Assembly (NCBI RefSeq): GCF_000019165.1
Contig: NC_010337.2
Span: forward strand, 985,001 to 1,049,000
DNA: 64,000 bases
Direction: 5' to 3'
DNA from: Heliomicrobium modesticaldum Ice1
GTDB taxonomy: Bacteria > Bacillota > Desulfitobacteriia > Heliobacteriales > Heliobacteriaceae
Shown in pieces: positions 18,517 through 26,896 of this stretch. The number at the start of each line of letters is the position of its first letter. Positions within the stretch are counted from its first letter, which is position 1. Both the position numbers and the translations under genes were made by a program. The notes beneath the pieces are model-generated. The model was not told the origin of the DNA and did no database searches. It saw nothing but the letters and a program-made list of their open reading frames with translations.

Positions 18517-19413
18517 CTAGATTTCCTCCAGGGGGTGGGGCTCATACCGGGGCGCTACAGATAGTCGCACCTGTTCAGTTCGGGCGCCGCTGCGGCCTTC
18601 CGCTCCCGGTTCCGGCCAAGGCAAGGCACGCCCTTCAGCGACAGCCAGGACGCCTTCCAAAGCGACTGCGCCGTCGCCAACGAGCTGGACCGCATGTTCA
18701 TTTTCCGTCAGGATGGATGCGACCGTATGGACGGCCAGATCGGGGCGGTTGTTTTCCTGGCTCAAATGAGACAGCAGCACCTGCCGGACGGCGCCGTCGC
18801 AGAGCTTGACCAATGCCTCACCGGCGTCGGGGTTGGAGAGGTGGCCCTTGTCCGAGGCGATGCGGCGCTTTAAGTGGGCCGGGTAGGGGCCGGTTTGCAG
18901 CAGCTTCGGGTCATAATTGGCTTCAAAGATCAGCCCCTGGCAGTCGATGAGGCGGCGGCCCATGCCTCGGGTGACGTAGCCTATGTCGGTTGCAATGCCG
19001 AGGCGGCTGTCGCCATCGTCGATGGTCATGCCGATGGGCGCACGAGCGTCGTGAGGGGTGGGGAAAGCTTCGATCTCCAGGTTTTTCAGGGTCACTTTTT
19101 TATTGGGATCGATCAGGCGGACCTGCGCCTCCGGCACGTCGCCGATGGCGTGCTTCATGCCCTCCCAGCAACCTTCGCTGGCGTAGACGGGCAACTTGTA
19201 GCGCCGCGCCAGGACGCCGACGCCGCGGATGTGATCGATGTGCTCGTGGGTGACCACAATCGCGTCGATCGTCCGGGGATCGACGCCAACAGCGGCCAAT
19301 CCCTTTTCCACCGCCTTGCCCGCCAGACCGGCATCCACCAAGAGCCGCGTCTGCTTGCCTTCCACAAAAGCGCAGTTGCCGCTGGAGCCGCTAGCAATCG
19401 TCGTATACCGCAT
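18517..19413 (-). CDS. walJ: WalJ/YycJ-type metallo-beta-lactamase-fold hydrolase
   Basis: 298 residues of the MBL-fold exonuclease-like family. The metal site THEHIDH lies at residues 55-61, with further ligands in the TPHDA and LSHLSQENN blocks. The family is linked to coordination of cell division with replication through the WalRK operon in Bacillus. The ATG at 19413 has GGAGG upstream, and its first 23 bases overlap the end of the methyltransferase gene, so translation is probably coupled. The C-terminal 30 residues are variable. Confidence 0.9.
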   Translation of the reverse strand: MRYTTIASGSSGNCAFVEGKQTRLLVDAGLAGKAVEKGLAAVGVDPRTIDAIVVTHEHIDHIRGVGVLARRYKLPVYASEGCWEGMKHAIGDVPEAQVRLIDPNKKVTLKNLEIEAFPTPHDARAPIGMTIDDGDSRLGIATDIGYVTRGMGRRLIDCQGLIFEANYDPKLLQTGPYPAHLKRRIASDKGHLSNPDAGEALVKLCDGAVRQVLLSHLSQENNRPDLAVHTVASILTENEHAVQLVGDGAVALEGVLAVAEGRALPWPEPGAEGRSGARTEQVRLSVAPRYEPHPLEEI

Positions 19414-20035
19414 GCTGCCTCCGTTGCCACCGGTGAATCCGAATGGCGTATTCTTTCCGATCCAGATGGACCGGGATGATCGACAGATCCCGCTGCCACG
19501 CCGCGGCGTCCAGCCGGTCAAAAAACAAAGCCGCCCATTCTCGACCAGGATCGGCGATGATAAACTCGCCCCCTGGCGCCAAGTGGGTCGTCAGGATCGT
19601 CTCCAGGTTACCGTGCAGCGTCCGCTCATAGAGGATGTCGGAGCCGATGATCAGCGAAAAGTTGCCCATAGCGGGAAAGCGCCGCCAGTCGGCCCAGACC
19701 CGCTCGGTCTTTACACCATTTCGGGCGGCGTTTTCCCCGGCCAGTTCCAGGGCCGCCGGGATGAAGTCGGTCTGCGTCACCTCGGCGCCTTTCAGGGCGG
19801 CCACGATGCCCGACAGGCCGAGGCCGCAGCCCAGTTCCAGGACCTGGCGCTCTTGCATGTCCACCTGACGCCAGAGGTAGGCGGCCAAGCCGAGCGACGC
19901 CGGCCAAAGCTCTGCCCAGAAGGGCAGGTCATCTTCCTCCTGGGCGGCAGAGATCAGATCATCTACATTGCCGATCCGGGTAAAGGTCAGCACAGGGCCG
20001 CCCGGTACGGCGATCAGTTCAGTGACCCGCTGCAA
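19391..20035 (-). CDS. SAM-dependent methyltransferase (METTL23/ETFB lysine methyltransferase-like)
   Basis: About 214 residues. The SAM-binding motif I LELGCGLGLSG is central, and PFWAELWPAS before it is typical of the methyltransferase-16 group that modifies lysines in proteins. A DILYE block follows motif III. I chose the TTG at 20035 because AAGAAGGA lies 8 nt upstream; a frame 27 codons longer has no ribosome site. It overlaps walJ by 23 bp. The target is unknown. Confidence 0.75.
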   Translation of the reverse strand: MQRVTELIAVPGGPVLTFTRIGNVDDLISAAQEEDDLPFWAELWPASLGLAAYLWRQVDMQERQVLELGCGLGLSGIVAALKGAEVTQTDFIPAALELAGENAARNGVKTERVWADWRRFPAMGNFSLIIGSDILYERTLHGNLETILTTHLAPGGEFIIADPGREWAALFFDRLDAAAWQRDLSIIPVHLDRKEYAIRIHRWQRRQHAVYDDC

Positions 20036-20189
20036 CGGCTGTTTCCTTCTTTCTGCGATAGGTGCTGTGCATCGAAAGCAAATGGTGGCTTCGTCGAACA
20101 TACGCAGGCGGCGCAAGCGCGCCGTCAGTACAGCGATGATGGGTTCAACAAGGCCTCATCGCTGGTTCATCAAGAGGTCGGAGCGCAGC

Positions 20190-20259
20190 GTCGCGACAAG
20201 GGGCCAATCGGGCAGCAGAAGCGCAAAGTCGCGACAAGGGGGCAATCGGGCAGCAAAAG
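20190..20259. repeat. 32-bp direct repeat, two copies
   Basis: Copies at 20190-20221 and 20228-20259 match at 30 of 32 positions and are 6 bp apart. They lie in the noncoding stretch between murA and the methyltransferase gene. No function is apparent. Confidence 0.85.
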
Positions 20260-20319
20260 AAGACAGCCGCGACGAAAACAGCCCTAGGATGCGCCGAGAA
20301 AGGGCCGCGCAAAAATCCT

Positions 20320-21582
20320 TTAGGAGATCCGCCGCACCCGCGCGCCGAGGCCGGTCAGTTTTTCTTCCAGGTGCGCATAGCCGCGCAGGACGTGGTGGAG
20401 GCAGGAGACCTCCGTTTCGCCGTCGGCCATCAGCCCGGCGATGATCAGCGCCGCGCCAGCCCGCAGGTCCGAGGCCTTCACCTGGGCGCTCGACAGCCGC
20501 GCCACGCCGTCGATGACGGCAGTCCGGCCCTCGATCTTGATCTGGGCGCCCATGCGCTGCAGTTCGTCGACAACGCGCAGGCGGTTTTCATACACGTTTT
20601 CGACGATCATGCTGATGCCCTTGACCGTCGACAGCAGCGCCATCAACGGGGATTGCATGTCCGTCGGAAAACCGGGATAGGGGAGGGTCTTCACATCGAC
20701 AGGCCGAAACAGGCCGGCGCCGTCGACAAAGATCTGATCGTCGCCCTCTTCGACGCGGACGCCGATCTCGCGCAGTTTCGACGTGATGGCGTGCAGGTGG
20801 GTGGGGATCACGTTTTCCACGATCACCCGACCGTGTGTCGCCGCCGCAGCGATCATGTAGGTACCCGCCTCAATACGGTCAGGGATGACGGTGTAACGAG
20901 TGCCTCTGAGTTCGCTGACGCCGTCGACGCGGATCACATCCGTACCGGCGCCGCGGATGCGGGCGCCCATGGCGTTGAGGAAGTTGGCCAGGTCGACGAT
21001 CTCCGGCTCCTTGGCGCAGTTCTCAATGATCGTCTGTCCCTGGGCCATGGCGGCGGCCATCATGATGTTCTCCGTCGCGCCCACGGAGGGGAAGTCGAGG
21101 TAGATCTTGCCGCCTTTCAGTCGCTTGCCGCCGGCCACGCCGCCGCGGATGTACCCGTGTTCGATCTTCAGTTCAGCGCCGAGGACAGAGAGACCTTTGA
21201 TATGTAAATCCATGGGCCGGGTGCCGATGTTGTCGCCGCCCGGCAGGGCCACCTCGGCCCAGCCGAAGCGTCCCAACAAGGCACCCAGCAAGAGGTTTGA
21301 TGCTCGCAACTTCTTGGCCAGTGTATAAGACGTCTTGCAGGAGATGGTATCAGGCACATGGAGACGGATGACGCCGCGCTCCAGCCATTCCCCTTCGCCG
21401 CCCATTTCGCGGCAGATCTCCATCACGACGTCCACATCGGTGATTTCCGGGATATTTTCTAAAATCGTCTCGCCCTGGGCCAGGAAACAGGCGGCCATGA
21501 CGGGCAGCGTCGAGTTCTTGGCGCCGCTGATGGGTACGCGCCCTTCCAGGGGGATCCCCCCCTGAATCAACAGTTTGCCCAA
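20320..21582 (-). CDS. murA: UDP-N-acetylglucosamine 1-carboxyvinyltransferase, Asp-type
   Basis: 420 residues, full length for MurA, which commits UDP-GlcNAc to peptidoglycan by adding enolpyruvate from PEP. Lys22-Asn23 of the active site are present (SGAKN). The loop that normally holds the reactive Cys reads LPGGDNIG, so residue 117 (equivalent to Cys115 of Escherichia coli) is Asp (codon GAC at 21232-21234). Known Asp-type MurAs remain active but resist fosfomycin. The start is TTG with AAAGGGG 11 nt upstream; the nearby ATG is out of frame. Confidence 0.95.
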   Translation of the reverse strand: MGKLLIQGGIPLEGRVPISGAKNSTLPVMAACFLAQGETILENIPEITDVDVVMEICREMGGEGEWLERGVIRLHVPDTISCKTSYTLAKKLRASNLLLGALLGRFGWAEVALPGGDNIGTRPMDLHIKGLSVLGAELKIEHGYIRGGVAGGKRLKGGKIYLDFPSVGATENIMMAAAMAQGQTIIENCAKEPEIVDLANFLNAMGARIRGAGTDVIRVDGVSELRGTRYTVIPDRIEAGTYMIAAAATHGRVIVENVIPTHLHAITSKLREIGVRVEEGDDQIFVDGAGLFRPVDVKTLPYPGFPTDMQSPLMALLSTVKGISMIVENVYENRLRVVDELQRMGAQIKIEGRTAVIDGVARLSSAQVKASDLRAGAALIIAGLMADGETEVSCLHHVLRGYAHLEEKLTGLGARVRRIS

Positions 21583-21721
21583 CGAGCATCGTTCCCCTTT
21601 CTACTGTGGCAAAGGCGTCGGCGGCTTGGGGTCGATTAGCCAATGCTTCTTCTCTTTATTCTCTCAGCCAGGCCGGATTCCTGCTTGCCCGGGCAGGCGT
21701 TTTCTTTCTTCGCAGCGCCTC

Positions 21722-22591
21722 TCATTCGCGTAAATCAATTTTCCCCGATCTGCGCCCATCGCTTTCTCTCTGGGCGGTTGCATACACCTTCTGCACAAAA
21801 GTGCCCCAATCCCAGCCGGTCGCCTCGGCGATGGCATCGCTGATGGACGCTCCCGCAGCCAGCTTGTCGATGGTCTTGTTCAGCGTCTTTGGACCGGCGT
21901 CGCGGAGCACGTCGACAGCCAACAGCGATTGCCGATATGCCAGCCGCTGATCCTCCAGGTTGTCAAAGCCGTCGTCCATCGCTTCAAAAGGGTAGAGCCG
22001 CTCTGCCCAGTCGCCTTTTGGTCGGGAGAGGGTGAAGCCGCTCAGGCGGCGTTCCGCCTCCTGGGCTACGCCTTCGGTAAGCCAGCGCGGGATGTTCCCC
22101 CCTGTCTGATAGTCAAGGACCATGTGCGCCAGTTCATGGGCCATGGGACCGGTCATGTCAACGTCATCATGGCTCCAGAGGCGGGGCGTCAGCACTCGCA
22201 CGACGCCGGCGTAGTAGACGCCCATGGCCGATTGGTCTTTCCAGCCGAAGACGCCGTTGAAGCTTTCTCGATCGGGATAGAGCAAGACGAGCGGTTTCAC
22301 AGTCGGTTGATAACCCACCATGTGCGTCACCTGCGGGTAGATCCGCTCAGTATCCCGAAGCACTTTCGGGGCCAGTTTGGCATCTTCATCACAGTAGCGG
22401 AGGGTGACCTGCTTTCCCTCGAGAAGGCGCCAGTGCCGCGTGTCTCTTTCGGCTTTGCGCCGGTTGAATTCGCGATACCAGCCGAAGCCCTCCGCTCTCA
22501 TCACCGGCCAAGTAGCGGCGAAGGCGAGCAAAAAGAGCATAACAAAACCGGCGACCCACCACTGGGGCGGGTCGATTCTCCATTCCCCCAT
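21722..22591 (-). CDS. Membrane-anchored gluzincin metallopeptidase (peptidase MA-like)
   Basis: 289 residues from the ATG at 22591, which has GGGGGGAG upstream. One membrane segment lies near the N-terminus (about 10-30). The zinc site is HELAH, with a downstream Glu in the LTEGVAQEAE block as probable third ligand. The rest is an extracytoplasmic peptidase domain. The substrate is unknown. It is the next gene upstream of murA on the same strand, with a 139-bp gap, so co-transcription is uncertain. Confidence 0.8.
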   Translation of the reverse strand: MGEWRIDPPQWWVAGFVMLFLLAFAATWPVMRAEGFGWYREFNRRKAERDTRHWRLLEGKQVTLRYCDEDAKLAPKVLRDTERIYPQVTHMVGYQPTVKPLVLLYPDRESFNGVFGWKDQSAMGVYYAGVVRVLTPRLWSHDDVDMTGPMAHELAHMVLDYQTGGNIPRWLTEGVAQEAERRLSGFTLSRPKGDWAERLYPFEAMDDGFDNLEDQRLAYRQSLLAVDVLRDAGPKTLNKTIDKLAAGASISDAIAEATGWDWGTFVQKVYATAQRESDGRRSGKIDLRE

Positions 22592-22771
22592 GTTTCTCCC
22601 CCCGCTCCCTTCCATCTTATATATGCAATAATTCTTGCAAGATCGGAAAGCCCGTCCATTATACCAACCGTTAGGGGTTTTGTGGCGGAGATGTTGCTGG
22701 GTGTAGGGGGGGTTATTGGGGAGCCGACCGTTTTTTAGAGGAACAGGCGATCCTTTTCAGACTGCCAGGGT

Positions 22772-22798
22772 AAAAAAAGCCGCCCAGCGAAGGGCGGC
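22772..22798 (-). terminator. Intrinsic terminator after the TPR protein gene
   Basis: Stem GCCGCCC/GGGCGGC with a 6-nt loop, followed by seven T on the minus strand. Confidence 0.88.
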
Positions 22799-22825
22799 GC
22801 AATCAGGGCTATGCTTTGTCCCTAT

Positions 22826-23572
22826 CTAAGGCTGCTTCTGGCCGATCCCGCTCAGATCGGGTGCTTCCAGTCCTCCCGGCTGGGCCGTGGGCGCAGCAGA
22901 GGTCGCAGGGTTTTGTCCCTTCGGCGCCGGTTGCATCATCGAGTCGGCCAGCCGGATCAATTCTTGCAGGCTTTCCGCCTCTTTCTCCGGCGGGTTGGCG
23001 TCCTCCAGCGCCTTCTGCCATTGGGCCTTGGCGGCTGCCGGATCTTTTCTGGCTTGGATGAGGAAGATGCCATAGTTGTAGCGGGCGTTGAGGTGGCGCG
23101 GGTCTTTTTCGATGGCGACCTTGAAGTTCTTTTCGGCATCATCGATCAGGTCGCCGTAGAAAGCAGATGTGGCTGCGTCGACGCGGGCGTTGACATCGTC
23201 CGGTTGCAAAGCCAGGGTCTTTTGATAATCCTCATAAGCGCGGCGGAAGGTGTTTTGCGCAGCTTCCTTGTCCCCTGTCGAGCGATAGAGAGAGGCCAGG
23301 TTGTAGCGGGTGTTGGCCAGTTCGAGCCAAAGGGAGGCATCTTTCGGATCGGCTATCGTCTTTTCTTCCAATCCCTTGATGTCAGCCTGCCAGGTTTGTT
23401 TGAGGCTCTCCCTATCAGCGCTGATGTCCTGCCCCGGCCCCGGTGTCGGCGCATCCCGCAGGGCGGTGAGGGAGTAGACGATGGTGCTACCCATCAGGCC
23501 GGCGATGACGAGCAGGGCCACCATCGCGTAAACCCGGCGCTGCTTGTTGTGGAGGGAAGAGGCAGAGGCCAA
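22826..23572 (-). CDS. Membrane-anchored tetratricopeptide-repeat protein
   Basis: About 248 residues. A short cytoplasmic head and one membrane segment (AMVALLVIAGLMGSTIVYSL) are followed by three or four TPR-like helical pairs (for example LWLELANTRYNLASLY and LNARYNYGIFLIQARKD). A Pro/Ala/Gln-rich tail ends the chain. It is likely a scaffold at the outer face of the membrane. I chose the TTG at 23572, which has AAAGGA 10 nt upstream; the longer frame to 23629 has no ribosome site. It follows the thioredoxin reductase gene and ends at a strong terminator. Confidence 0.75.
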   Translation of the reverse strand: MASASSLHNKQRRVYAMVALLVIAGLMGSTIVYSLTALRDAPTPGPGQDISADRESLKQTWQADIKGLEEKTIADPKDASLWLELANTRYNLASLYRSTGDKEAAQNTFRRAYEDYQKTLALQPDDVNARVDAATSAFYGDLIDDAEKNFKVAIEKDPRHLNARYNYGIFLIQARKDPAAAKAQWQKALEDANPPEKEAESLQELIRLADSMMQPAPKGQNPATSAAPTAQPGGLEAPDLSGIGQKQP

Positions 23573-23667
23573 TGCGGTCTCATCCTTTCTCTTGGGTAAA
23601 GGCCATGGTTTTTGTGCAGGCGCGTTCAACTCGTCGCAGCGGCATCGTCCGAAGCCTTGCCTTTTGC

Positions 23668-24984
23668 TTAACGATGGCCCGACAGATACCGCTCCGCCGA
23701 GATGGCCGCCACGGCGCCGTCGCCAACGGCGGTGGCCACCTGGCGCAGGACCGTGTTGCGCACGTCGCCGCAGGCGAAGACGCCGGGGATGCTGGCGGCC
23801 AGGTTGGCGTCGACGGCGATATAGCCTTCTTCCGTCCGGTCCAGAGGGTCGACCAGGTAATCGGCTGCCGGAGAATGACCGACGAAGACGAAGACGCCGT
23901 CACAGGCGATCTCACCGGCCTCACCCGTTTTGCTGTTGCGGGTGCGCACCTTCTCCACTGCGGCACCGCCGACGATCTCCTCGATCACCGTGTCCCAGAC
24001 AAAACGGATCTTAGGGTTCTGGAAGGCCCGCTCCTGGAGGACCTTTGTCGCCCGCAACTGGTCGCGGCGGTGGACGATGGTCACCTCAGTGGCGAACTTG
24101 GTCAGGAACAGGGCCTCCTCGACGGCCGAGTTGCCGCCGCCGACGACGACCACCTTGCGCCCCCGGAAAAAAGCGCCGTCACAGGTGGCGCAGTAGGAGA
24201 CGCCCCGCCCGTGAAAGTCGGCTTCGCCTTTGACGCCGAGGCGGCGCGGCTGGGCGCCGGTGGCGATGATGACAGAGCGGGCGTAGCGGACGCCGCCGGG
24301 CGTCTCGACGCGCTTGAGATGGCCCCGCAGACTGGTTTTGATCACCTGCTCGGAGATCAGTTCGGCGCCGAAGCGCTGCGCCTGGGCCATGAAGCGCATC
24401 ATCAGTTCCGGGCCAGAGATGGGCTTGTCGAAGCCCGGGTAGTTTTCGATGATTTCCGTCGTCGCCGCCTGACCGCCCGGCATGACAGCTTCAAAGATGG
24501 CGGTGCGCAGTCCCGCCCGGGACGCATAGAGGCCGGCCGTCAGCCCAGCCGGACCGGCGCCGATGATCAGCACATCATAGATGTCCTTCGGGTTCTTTCT
24601 CCGCCAAGCCTGGTCTTCCTTAAGCATGCAACGGTCCATGACGACGGTGAGGCCGGCCCTTTCCGCCAGCCTGGCCGCCTCCTCGTTGATGACGCCTTCC
24701 TGCAGCCAGAGGATCTTCGCCCCCCGGGCGATGGCCTCCTGGGCGATGGGCAGAACCTCTTCGGCGCGGCGAAAGACGTCCACTACGTCGATCTCGATAT
24801 CGCCCGGGATGGAGGCGAGGTCGGGATAGCTCTTTTCCCCGAGGCTCTCCGTCGCCGTCGGGTTGACGGGGATGATCCGGTATCCCTGTTCTCTCAGGTA
24901 CTCCGCCACATGGCGGCTGGGGCGGCCCGGTTTGTCCGATAAGCCTACGATGGCGATGGTCTGCACCGACGGAAAGTCGATCAC
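23668..24984 (-). CDS. trxB: Thioredoxin reductase with N-terminal CoA-binding domain (fusion)
   Basis: About 438 residues. Residues 1-125 form a CoA-binding (YccU-like) Rossmann domain (IAIVGLSDKPGRPSRHVAEYL). The rest is a complete low-molecular-weight thioredoxin reductase: FAD motif GAGPAGL, redox pair CATC, NADPH motif GGGNSAVEEA and C-terminal GDVRN. It should pass electrons from NADPH to thioredoxin. The CoA-binding part suggests response to acyl-CoA or CoA-disulphide state, which is inference. The start is GTG at 24984, 8 nt after CGGGAG; another GTG three codons earlier overlaps that site. Confidence 0.88.
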   Translation of the reverse strand: MIDFPSVQTIAIVGLSDKPGRPSRHVAEYLREQGYRIIPVNPTATESLGEKSYPDLASIPGDIEIDVVDVFRRAEEVLPIAQEAIARGAKILWLQEGVINEEAARLAERAGLTVVMDRCMLKEDQAWRRKNPKDIYDVLIIGAGPAGLTAGLYASRAGLRTAIFEAVMPGGQAATTEIIENYPGFDKPISGPELMMRFMAQAQRFGAELISEQVIKTSLRGHLKRVETPGGVRYARSVIIATGAQPRRLGVKGEADFHGRGVSYCATCDGAFFRGRKVVVVGGGNSAVEEALFLTKFATEVTIVHRRDQLRATKVLQERAFQNPKIRFVWDTVIEEIVGGAAVEKVRTRNSKTGEAGEIACDGVFVFVGHSPAADYLVDPLDRTEEGYIAVDANLAASIPGVFACGDVRNTVLRQVATAVGDGAVAAISAERYLSGHR

Positions 24985-25140
24985 GGCGCTCACTCCCGAA
25001 CGTTTTATACCCGTCAGGGGTATGTTTTGGCTTTTATTATAGGCCGATCGTGAAGGATGTGTCAAGCGATGGGGCAAGGCGCCCGAAGCGCTTGGCGACG
25101 GAACTTTTTGACTGATTTCTGCGTCTAAAGATCGAGTGAT

Positions 25141-25168
25141 AAAAAGAAGACCCCTCGGCGGGGCCTTC
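25141..25168 (-). terminator. Intrinsic terminator after the M23 peptidase gene
   Basis: Stem AGGCCCC/GGGGTCT with a 5-nt loop and a TCTTTTTA tail on the minus strand, about 85 bp past the stop. Confidence 0.7.
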
Positions 25169-25252
25169 CTGCAAAAAACCATTCGTGACTTTCAAGGTTA
25201 CCTGTCGAGTTCAGATTGATGTCCAGCACTGTCGATTCCCAATCGGCTTGAC

Positions 25253-26653
25253 TCACCTCAGGTAAGCCATGGGGTTGCGCACCCCGCCGTCGATGACCTC
25301 GAAGTGCAGGTGGCTGCCGTAGGAGCGGCCTGTCGATCCGGCTGCACCGATGTTGGCGCCTCGGCTGACGGTCTGACCTTCACCGACGTACAGTTGGGAG
25401 AGGTGAGCGTAGCGGGTGGTGATGCCGCCGTGGTCGACGAGGATGCACTTGCCGTAGCCGCCGGCCCAACCGGCGAAGGTGACTACACCGTCATCAGCAG
25501 CATAGACAGGGTCGCCCGTGTTGGCGTCAATGTCTACTCCGGTGTGAAACTCGCGGCCACGGTAGCCGAAGGGAGAGGTGATCCGCCGCCCGCCGATGGG
25601 CCAGGAGAGGGTTCCGTTGCCGCCACCGCTGTAACTGCCGCCGGCGCTTCTGCTGCTGCCGCCGCGGGAGGCTACCATCACGCGGTCGCCGCGAACTTCA
25701 ACCCGCTGGACGGGGCTTTTTAAGATTTTCTCTTCCTTCAATTCCTCATCGAACTGGTAGTTGTTCTCTTTGCTGACGACGTAAGTGGCGATCTTTTTGC
25801 CGTTGGCGCCTTCCTGTTTGACCTTCACAGCGCCAGGGCGCATGTTGGCGTCCCGCTCGACTTTCGTCGGATAGGGCACCTCTTCTTCCTTGACGACCTT
25901 GTATGTACTGACCACGTTGAGGTAATGGACCGGTCGGGTGAGGTTGATCTCCTGGCCGATTTTTAATTTGTTTTCGTTGACCAATTGGGCGTTCGCTTTG
26001 CGCAGTTCGTTCCAGCTCATGCCGTTTTTGACGGCCACGCTCCAGAGGGTGTCCCCCTTCTGGACGACATAGCGGATCTTCTCGCCTTTGCCTTCGACGA
26101 GCATCTTTTTCGCTTGTTCGCTGGAAATGACCTGATCAGGCGACACTTCCACGTTCTCGTAGGTGACTTGCTGCTTCACCTTCACATCGATCAGCTCGAC
26201 GCCTTCGCCGATTTGCCCGTAGGAGAAGAAGTTGATCGTATCTTTGATCACCTGTTCCGCCTGTTCGCGGTTAGCGAGGATCAACTCGGGACGTCCGTCG
26301 ATCACGATCCGGCAGGCGTCGACCATGCCGTTGGCCTTGACTACGATACCGGACGGGTCGGCCGGTTGGGTAAGCGCCGTTGTTCCGTTGAAGGCCGCCG
26401 CCGAGATGGCGCCGACCAGCAGGAGCACCCCGGCTCCTTGGGCTACGTAGACTAGCCCTTTGCTTTCCCGCCAGTTTTGGAGATCGATCGATCGGATCTC
26501 CTGTTTGATCTCGTCTAACTTCACACGAAGTGCCTTCAACCTGTTGCCATCATTGCCTTGCGTCGCTTTTTCGCCGAATGACTTGGTGCGGAGTTCGGTC
26601 CATTTCCCCTGGATCCAGGCGATTTTGTCCGCAAAGAAATCCTTCTTGGACAT
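25253..26653 (-). CDS. Membrane-anchored LysM-G5-M23 peptidoglycan endopeptidase
   Basis: 466 residues from an ATG preceded by AAAGGGGG. Order: coiled cytoplasmic head, membrane segment (about 68-88), LysM domain (YVVQKGDTLWSVAV, about 195-240), G5 domain (about 250-330), Ser/Gly linker and C-terminal M23 (LytM) domain. The zinc-binding residues are visible in HTGVDIDA and the HLHFE motif, so it should be active. It probably cleaves peptidoglycan cross-links during growth or sporulation. It is a single-gene unit with its own terminator. Confidence 0.92.
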   Translation of the reverse strand: MSKKDFFADKIAWIQGKWTELRTKSFGEKATQGNDGNRLKALRVKLDEIKQEIRSIDLQNWRESKGLVYVAQGAGVLLLVGAISAAAFNGTTALTQPADPSGIVVKANGMVDACRIVIDGRPELILANREQAEQVIKDTINFFSYGQIGEGVELIDVKVKQQVTYENVEVSPDQVISSEQAKKMLVEGKGEKIRYVVQKGDTLWSVAVKNGMSWNELRKANAQLVNENKLKIGQEINLTRPVHYLNVVSTYKVVKEEEVPYPTKVERDANMRPGAVKVKQEGANGKKIATYVVSKENNYQFDEELKEEKILKSPVQRVEVRGDRVMVASRGGSSRSAGGSYSGGGNGTLSWPIGGRRITSPFGYRGREFHTGVDIDANTGDPVYAADDGVVTFAGWAGGYGKCILVDHGGITTRYAHLSQLYVGEGQTVSRGANIGAAGSTGRSYGSHLHFEVIDGGVRNPMAYLR

Positions 26654-26804
26654 TTGCGCCCCCTTTCCCACCCCTGACAAGCTGTCGAGGCTATGCTGTT
26701 AGTGAGTCCGCCGCCGAGGGCGAACCGATGGCGCCCTTATTGCTGATGGGCTTGTGATAATTGGATGTTTATGCCAACATCTTCGGCCTCACGAACCCGC
26801 CAAT

Positions 26805-26810
26805 ATTATA
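26805..26810 (-). promoter_or_regulatory. Candidate -10 box upstream of the M23 peptidase gene
   Basis: A perfect TATAAT on the minus strand lies about 150 bp before the ATG. The -35 side is poor at normal spacing, so the call is tentative. Confidence 0.35.
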
Positions 26811-26896
26811 TCATGGGAAAGGTTGTCGAGGAAACCCTAAAATTTCCCGCTTGCCGCTTTGATCAGGAATTTCTCCGGCACGACGGCGTCTATCGG

